Below are positions 23,487-27,794 of a stretch of 27,794 nucleotides of DNA, piece after piece. Numbering within the stretch: the stretch's first letter is position 1; each line of letters starts with the position of its first letter. Source of the DNA: Alphaproteobacteria bacterium (GTDB lineage: Bacteria; Pseudomonadota; Alphaproteobacteria; Bin95); NCBI GenBank assembly GCA_022822125.1, contig JAJECF010000029.1, forward strand, positions 1 to 27,794, read 5' to 3'. Both the position numbers and the translations under genes were made by a program. The notes under the pieces were generated by a model, which was not told the origin of the DNA, did no database searches, and worked only from the letters and a program-made list of their open reading frames with translations.

Positions 23487-25721
23487 ATGAACGCTACTCA
23501 ACTTGAGACCGACTTGGCCCTATTTGCCGATTTGGGTACGATGGCGCCCAAAGTTACCTCGCAGGGGAGCCGTACTCTCGCCCGCCTATTCCGTGGTGGA
23601 ATAGAAGTAGAGTTGGAATTTGCCGATCACGGAAGTGGACGGATTACAGAAAGGCTGTTGGAAGAGAATCTAACTTACACCCATGCGAGTTACAGAGCAC
23701 TCTTGGCGTCACCTAGATTTGCTGATTTGGCCAAGTGGGCAGATTCACAACGAGTTCTTCTAGCCCACCTCGAACAAGAGCAAGATAACAGACTGCCGGT
23801 GTCAGGTCGAGTTCTTAACCAAGAGCATCTGGTACGTCTTGAGCAACTCGATGATATCCTGCTACAAGAGCCCGACCAACAGGATGCAGTTAGTGTCACC
23901 CTTATTGACGGACCGGCCGGAATAGGAAAAACCCGCTTTATCGAATTGCTCTGTTTCCGGCGAGCTACAAATCATCGTCTGCATCAGCGGCCTCTTATTT
24001 TGCATGTTGAAAGCCGCGGCCGGGTTATGACGTTCCTACAGGATTTGATCGCGTTCAGTCTTCAGACAATGCGAGTGTCGGTTACTTTTGATCAGATTCC
24101 CGTTCTAGTTAGAAACGGCCTTGTATGTTTAGCGATAGACGGATTCGACGAACTTGGAGATCCTAGTGGATATGCACACGCCTGGGGCCAACTGAATGAT
24201 TTGATATCACATGTGCGGGGCGGGGGCTCCGTTATTCTCGCCGGTCGCGATACCTTCATCGGGCCGGAGCGAATTCAGCGGGACGTGAGGGCGCTTCGCA
24301 CGTCCGATACTCTAAATGCTTTTTCCCTACAGCCACCGACGCCCCAAGAGGCACGGCATTGGCTGACGAGGAATGGATGGACCGACCTAGACGTATCTTC
24401 GGTCGAGGAATTGTTCGAGAGCGGGTCCTACGCATTGAGGCCATTTTTTCTGGCGCAACTGGCACATGAGGAAGTTGCGGCGGCCATCAGGACTAAGGCG
24501 GCTGGCATGCCCCTCGCCTTTTTGGTTGACCTCATGGTCACTAGGGAGGTAACGAAATTCGGCGAGGCTGTGGAACGTGCAATGTCAGAACAAGAGCGCT
24601 ACGATTTCGTTAAGGCGTTACTGCGGGAGGCGGCGCGATTTATGGCGGACGACCAAGCGGAGTCGATTGATGAGGCAATGCTAGCTTATCTCGTAGACAT
24701 GGTAGCATCGGACGATCTTACTGAGGAGCTAAAAAACATACTGCGTAACAGAGTAGCGGTATTGGCGTTTCTAGCCAACGACAACAGTCCTAATCGAAGG
24801 CGGTTTGCACACTCTCAATTGTATAGTCACTTTCTGGGTGAGGTGACGATCGACGTAGTGGTAAGGCGTGAAGTGCCCAAGTATTTGAGAAGGAACATTC
24901 TAGCCTCGGATTTTCTGTCTCCATTTGGCGACTTGGCCGTTCATATGGCGCATGCAGGAGAGGGTGGCCGCATCACCGAATTTGTTGCAGCAGCCACGGA
25001 GCTGGTACAATCATATGACCTGTTTGACCGCGCGCCGCGAAACTTAGGGGCGTTGTTGATTTCTATGCTAGCTGTGTTGGAGTATGTGGAAGGCGTGACT
25101 CGAATTGGCCCTGTGGAAGTTGACGAGGCTATTATAGGTGAAGGGACAGCAATGGGTGTCGCGTTGGAGAGGGTGGCGATAAATCAATTGGACGCGCGGG
25201 GCGCAGATTTGCGCAAAGTAGAGTTTTCCGAGGATAGTAGTATTATTACTTTGCTTGCCAACGAAGCAACCAAGCTTGGAAGGGCTTTCCCGATGCCTGT
25301 GTTGATCCGTCTGGAAGAGTCAGGCTCGTCTAGAACGATAGCGGATCCAATGACTGTAATGGAGTGGGTTGAAAACAAACAGCCCAACCCTATTGCTGGG
25401 CAGGCTCCGGAAACCCAGAGAGTAATGGATAGAGAGCACCCAATGATCCAACTCCTGGAGCGGGCATGTCGCAATAAGGCGTACTGGATCAAGCTAAGCG
25501 ACGACGACATTATTTCTGGAAGATTGATCAATAATGAACATTGGCCGAAGCTGATGGTGATGTTGCGCAGTCATGATTTGTTGAGGGAGAAGCCGAAAGC
25601 GGCGGGTGGTCAAAGGGGACAGTTCGTTCACATAAAGCGTCGAATGGAAATATTGACAGGGGCACCAAAGGATCAACAAATCGAGGGCTTGTATGCATCG
25701 TTGGCGACGGCTATCGGCTGA
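23487..25721 (+). CDS. NACHT-family STAND NTPase
   Basis: This 744-aa protein has the NACHT core: Walker A DGPAGIGKTRF (141-151), Walker B VCLAIDGFDELGD (213-225) with the DGFDE hallmark, sensor-1-like VILAGRDT (249-256), and a winged-helix motif RRFAHSQLYSHFL near 440-455. About 130 residues precede the NTPase without a known effector domain. The C-terminal 280 residues are helical and would be the sensor. ATG 23487 is preceded by AAGGAG at nine bases. Bacterial NACHT proteins recognise phage and switch on an effector by oligomerising. Here the effector is probably the separate NYN protein just upstream. Confidence 0.88.
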   Translation: MNATQLETDLALFADLGTMAPKVTSQGSRTLARLFRGGIEVELEFADHGSGRITERLLEENLTYTHASYRALLASPRFADLAKWADSQRVLLAHLEQEQDNRLPVSGRVLNQEHLVRLEQLDDILLQEPDQQDAVSVTLIDGPAGIGKTRFIELLCFRRATNHRLHQRPLILHVESRGRVMTFLQDLIAFSLQTMRVSVTFDQIPVLVRNGLVCLAIDGFDELGDPSGYAHAWGQLNDLISHVRGGGSVILAGRDTFIGPERIQRDVRALRTSDTLNAFSLQPPTPQEARHWLTRNGWTDLDVSSVEELFESGSYALRPFFLAQLAHEEVAAAIRTKAAGMPLAFLVDLMVTREVTKFGEAVERAMSEQERYDFVKALLREAARFMADDQAESIDEAMLAYLVDMVASDDLTEELKNILRNRVAVLAFLANDNSPNRRRFAHSQLYSHFLGEVTIDVVVRREVPKYLRRNILASDFLSPFGDLAVHMAHAGEGGRITEFVAAATELVQSYDLFDRAPRNLGALLISMLAVLEYVEGVTRIGPVEVDEAIIGEGTAMGVALERVAINQLDARGADLRKVEFSEDSSIITLLANEATKLGRAFPMPVLIRLEESGSSRTIADPMTVMEWVENKQPNPIAGQAPETQRVMDREHPMIQLLERACRNKAYWIKLSDDDIISGRLINNEHWPKLMVMLRSHDLLREKPKAAGGQRGQFVHIKRRMEILTGAPKDQQIEGLYASLATAIG

Positions 25722-25903
25722 GACCAATCGCGCAGCTTTGACGTCCGTCGTATCCGCGGGATGGCAGAAGGGATGTGTGTGAAGTCCAGAAGGTATAGAT
25801 CTTTCCAGCGGTGTCGGGTAGCGATGACATGGATGTGCTCGTGTTTGTTGAAGCAATGCTCGATGATGAGTCGTAAGAGCGGTGCGGGAGAGGCACGCGG
25901 CTT

Positions 25904-26023
25904 TCAGCTTGACGGGGACTTGAAGCTCCAGGGGAGGAGTTCGTCGATGCGGCTGTTGGGGTGGCCGACGGCGATTTTCTCGAGCGTGTCCTTGAGCCAG
26001 GCGTAGGGCTCGACGCCATTCAT
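25904..26023 (-). pseudogene. IS66-family transposase C-terminal remnant
   Basis: The minus strand reads MNGVEPYAWLKDTLEKIA, then GHPNSRIDELLPWSFKSPSS and a stop. This is the typical end of the IS66 TnpC protein (NGVxPYAWL and HPxxRIDELLPW). Only about 40 codons remain. The rest is cut off at about 26024-26041, where the IS110 element begins, and no other part of IS66 is seen on the far side. The 180 bases between this remnant and the NACHT gene may be the IS66 end; I see no clear inverted repeat. Confidence 0.85.
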
Positions 26024-26041
26024 CTCTTGAGTAACAGATAT

Positions 26042-27468
26042 CTAAGCAGCTGACGGCATTGTGTTTTTGGTTTTGTCGTTTTGCGGCGCCGGGACGAGTT
26101 GGAGCCCGAGCTTTCGGGCCTGGCGGTCGCGATGAGCGAACTTTCTGTTGAGGCGCCGCTTCTCGTAAGCGTCGATACCCTGCTCGACGTATTCCTGGCC
26201 TTCGGTGACCATCAGGTAGACGAGGCAGGCGAGTTCGCGGGCGGTCGCCTTGATCGCGACGGGGGTGTCCAGTCGGGCGAGCCGCGCGCGGTGCTTGGCG
26301 CCGATGAAGGTCTCGCTGCGCCGTGCCGCCATGGCCGCCATGCGCAAGGCCTGCCCGACTGGGTTGGCCACCTTCGGGGTCTTGCCCGGGAGGGTCTTGC
26401 CGCCGCTGATTTTGGTTCCCGGCGCGACCCCGAGCCAGGAGCAGAAGTGCTGGGCGGAAGGGAAGGCGGAGAAGTCCGGGCCGACCTCGGAGGCGATCAC
26501 CAGTGCCGTCCCGGGGCCGATGGCGGGGATCGCGGTGAGATCGACGCCCATCATCGCGCTCAACGCCCGGGCCAGGGCAGCCTCCTGCCCGCTGTACTTG
26601 GTCGCGGCTTTCGCGGAGCGGCTCAACGCGGTGCCGGAGGTTGTGCCGGAGGCAGGATCCGGCGCGCCGCCGTCGGGAGGAGGATCGTCCGGCGGCGCCA
26701 GGCGCTCGATCTCGGCCATCACCCGCGCCTCGCAGTCCTCGATCTGCGCGCCGAGGAAGTCGTAGCGCTGCATCGCCTGCTCCAGGGCGAACAGATGCTC
26801 CTCGCGCCAAGTGCCCTGAAGGCTCGCGGCAATGGTATCGGTGTCTGCCTTGATGCGCCCGTGGCGCAACGCCGCCAGACGTTGCGGGTCGCGCTCGCCG
26901 TCGATGATCGCGCGCAGGATGCGCTGGCCGGTCAATCCCATGATGTCGGAGATCACCGAGTCGAGCCGGACGTTCATCTCGATCAGCGCCTTCTGCATGT
27001 GCAGCACGCAGCGGGCGCGATCCTCGGTCAGCCGCCTCATCTGGCGCGCGTAGGAGCGCAGCGGGCACACCTCGTCGCCCGGACGGAACGCGCCCCGCAG
27101 CAGGCCGTAGGACATCAGCTGCCAGATCCACTGGCAGTCCAGCACGTCGCTCTTGCGCCCGCCGATCTGCTTCGTCATCCGCGGCGGGACGAGAATCACC
27201 TAAAAGCCGGCGCGCTCCAGGCTCTCGTAGACCGGGATCCAGTAGACCGAGGTCGACTCCATCGCCACCTTGGTCACCCCGCACGACGCCAGCCACGCCG
27301 CCATCTTCTCCACTCCAGATCGCGGGTGAAGGCGCCGAACGCGCGCACCGGCTCCTCGGCGTGTTCCGGGTTGACCGCCACGAAATGCCGGTCCTTGCCG
27401 ATGTCGATACCGGCGCAGTCGGGGTTGACCACCTTCAGGCGCTGGGCCCGTCTCTTCTTGCGTGCCAT
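26042..27468 (-). pseudogene. IS110-family transposase, frameshifted and with an amber stop
   Basis: The gene starts at ATG 27468 (MARKKRRAQ) with GGGAGG upstream. The RuvC-like DEDD domain is spread over three pieces. AGIDIGKDRHFVAV lies in the first frame. After a one-base loss near 27311-27320 the second piece reads KMAAWLASCGVTKVAMESTS. An in-frame TAG (27200-27202) then stands where RAGF-VILVPPR should be continuous, and the third piece holds RKSDVLDCQWIWQ. The C-terminal Tnp domain with PAIGPGTALVIASEVG and ISGGKTLPGKTP is intact. Two independent lesions make an inactive transposase most likely. The element inserted into an IS66 copy. Confidence 0.9.
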
Positions 27469-27794
27469 GCAACATCCTCCCACGCTTCATTGCGATCGCG
27501 AGCGGGGAGGAACTATCCTCGAAGTTCCATTCTCTTGAACGAGGTCGCGGGAGGCCCGCGCCATCAGTGACCGGAGACGACAACATGGTTCGAACCAGGC
27601 TTGCAGGCGGGTGCTCGCACACGCCAGTGAGTTTACGGCCTAATTCAATACTCACCCGAGCCTCTTGCAGAACCGTCGAGCGGACATGGTTTCTGCGCTG
27701 ATCTGAGATGATTTCGGTGTAGCTGTTTTCGGTTCCGGGGTCGCCTGGCGGTATTTTGGGTTTGCAACAGCCACAAGTGACCGCGGAGGCGACC
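27469..27794. other. IS110 upstream non-coding end (possible bridge RNA) and window edge
   Basis: IS110-group elements encode their bridge RNA in the non-coding end upstream of the transposase. Here that end would lie within about 27469-27690. I cannot fold it reliably by eye. Toward the edge, GGTCGCCT (27739-27746) and its reverse complement AGGCGACC (27787-27794) form an 8-bp inverted repeat of unknown meaning. I recognise no gene in this stretch. Confidence 0.45.

Noticed and set aside
27739..27794. 8-bp inverted repeat at the right edge as an IS terminus
   Set aside because: Too short and cut by the window end; no transposase of another family is seen.
1..27794. CRISPR array
   Set aside because: No regularly spaced identical repeats with unique spacers were seen anywhere in the window.

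Overview
The window is a mobile or accessory region of a high-GC proteobacterium, most likely an alphaproteobacterium. The evidence is strong G/C bias at third codon positions in the backbone genes, RepB-type ParB proteins, a FitAB/VapBC module, an HU protein and cold-shock proteins of alphaproteobacterial style. There are no rRNA, tRNA or core metabolic genes. Plasmid-like partition proteins, a serine recombinase and IS remnants suggest a plasmid, an integrative conjugative element or a large genomic island. No replication or conjugation gene is visible, so which of these it is cannot be decided.

Left block (1-9741), almost all on the minus strand. A GHKL ATP-binding protein runs off the left edge and lies downstream of a very large ParB-like protein (849 aa). 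Then come a FitAB-type toxin-antitoxin pair and a tightly packed operon: 122-aa protein, unknown protein, MoxR-like AAA+ ATPase, DUF3150 protein, VWA protein and a 79-aa protein. Several of these genes overlap or nearly touch. The AAA+/VWA pair is the usual ATPase-adaptor partnership. The VWA protein has lost the metal-binding motif of its N-terminal domain.

Middle block (10235-16600). A minus-strand operon encodes a large serine recombinase and two ParB/RepB-type proteins, with start and stop codons overlapping or one base apart. Upstream lie a decayed recombinase N-terminal fragment and a cluster of phased GTAACC repeats, then a divergent XRE regulator. After these come a small unknown gene, a DUF2786-like gene and an HU-type DNA-binding protein with a 12-bp internal duplication.

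Right block (16867-25721). Two AT-richer pockets, probably acquired separately, hold candidate immunity genes. The first (minus) is a 1039-aa calcineurin-like metallophosphoesterase fused to a STAND/NACHT-like region whose Walker A lysine is replaced by leucine. The second (plus) is a coupled pair: a NYN-type nuclease and a NACHT NTPase with intact Walker motifs. Between them lies GC-rich backbone: two small unknown genes, a triple cold-shock-domain protein and a divergent HTH protein. These two loci are the best candidates for an undescribed anti-phage system.

Right edge (25904-27794). The tail of an IS66 transposase is cut by an IS110-family element whose transposase carries a frameshift and an amber stop. 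The non-coding DNA upstream of that transposase could hold a bridge RNA.
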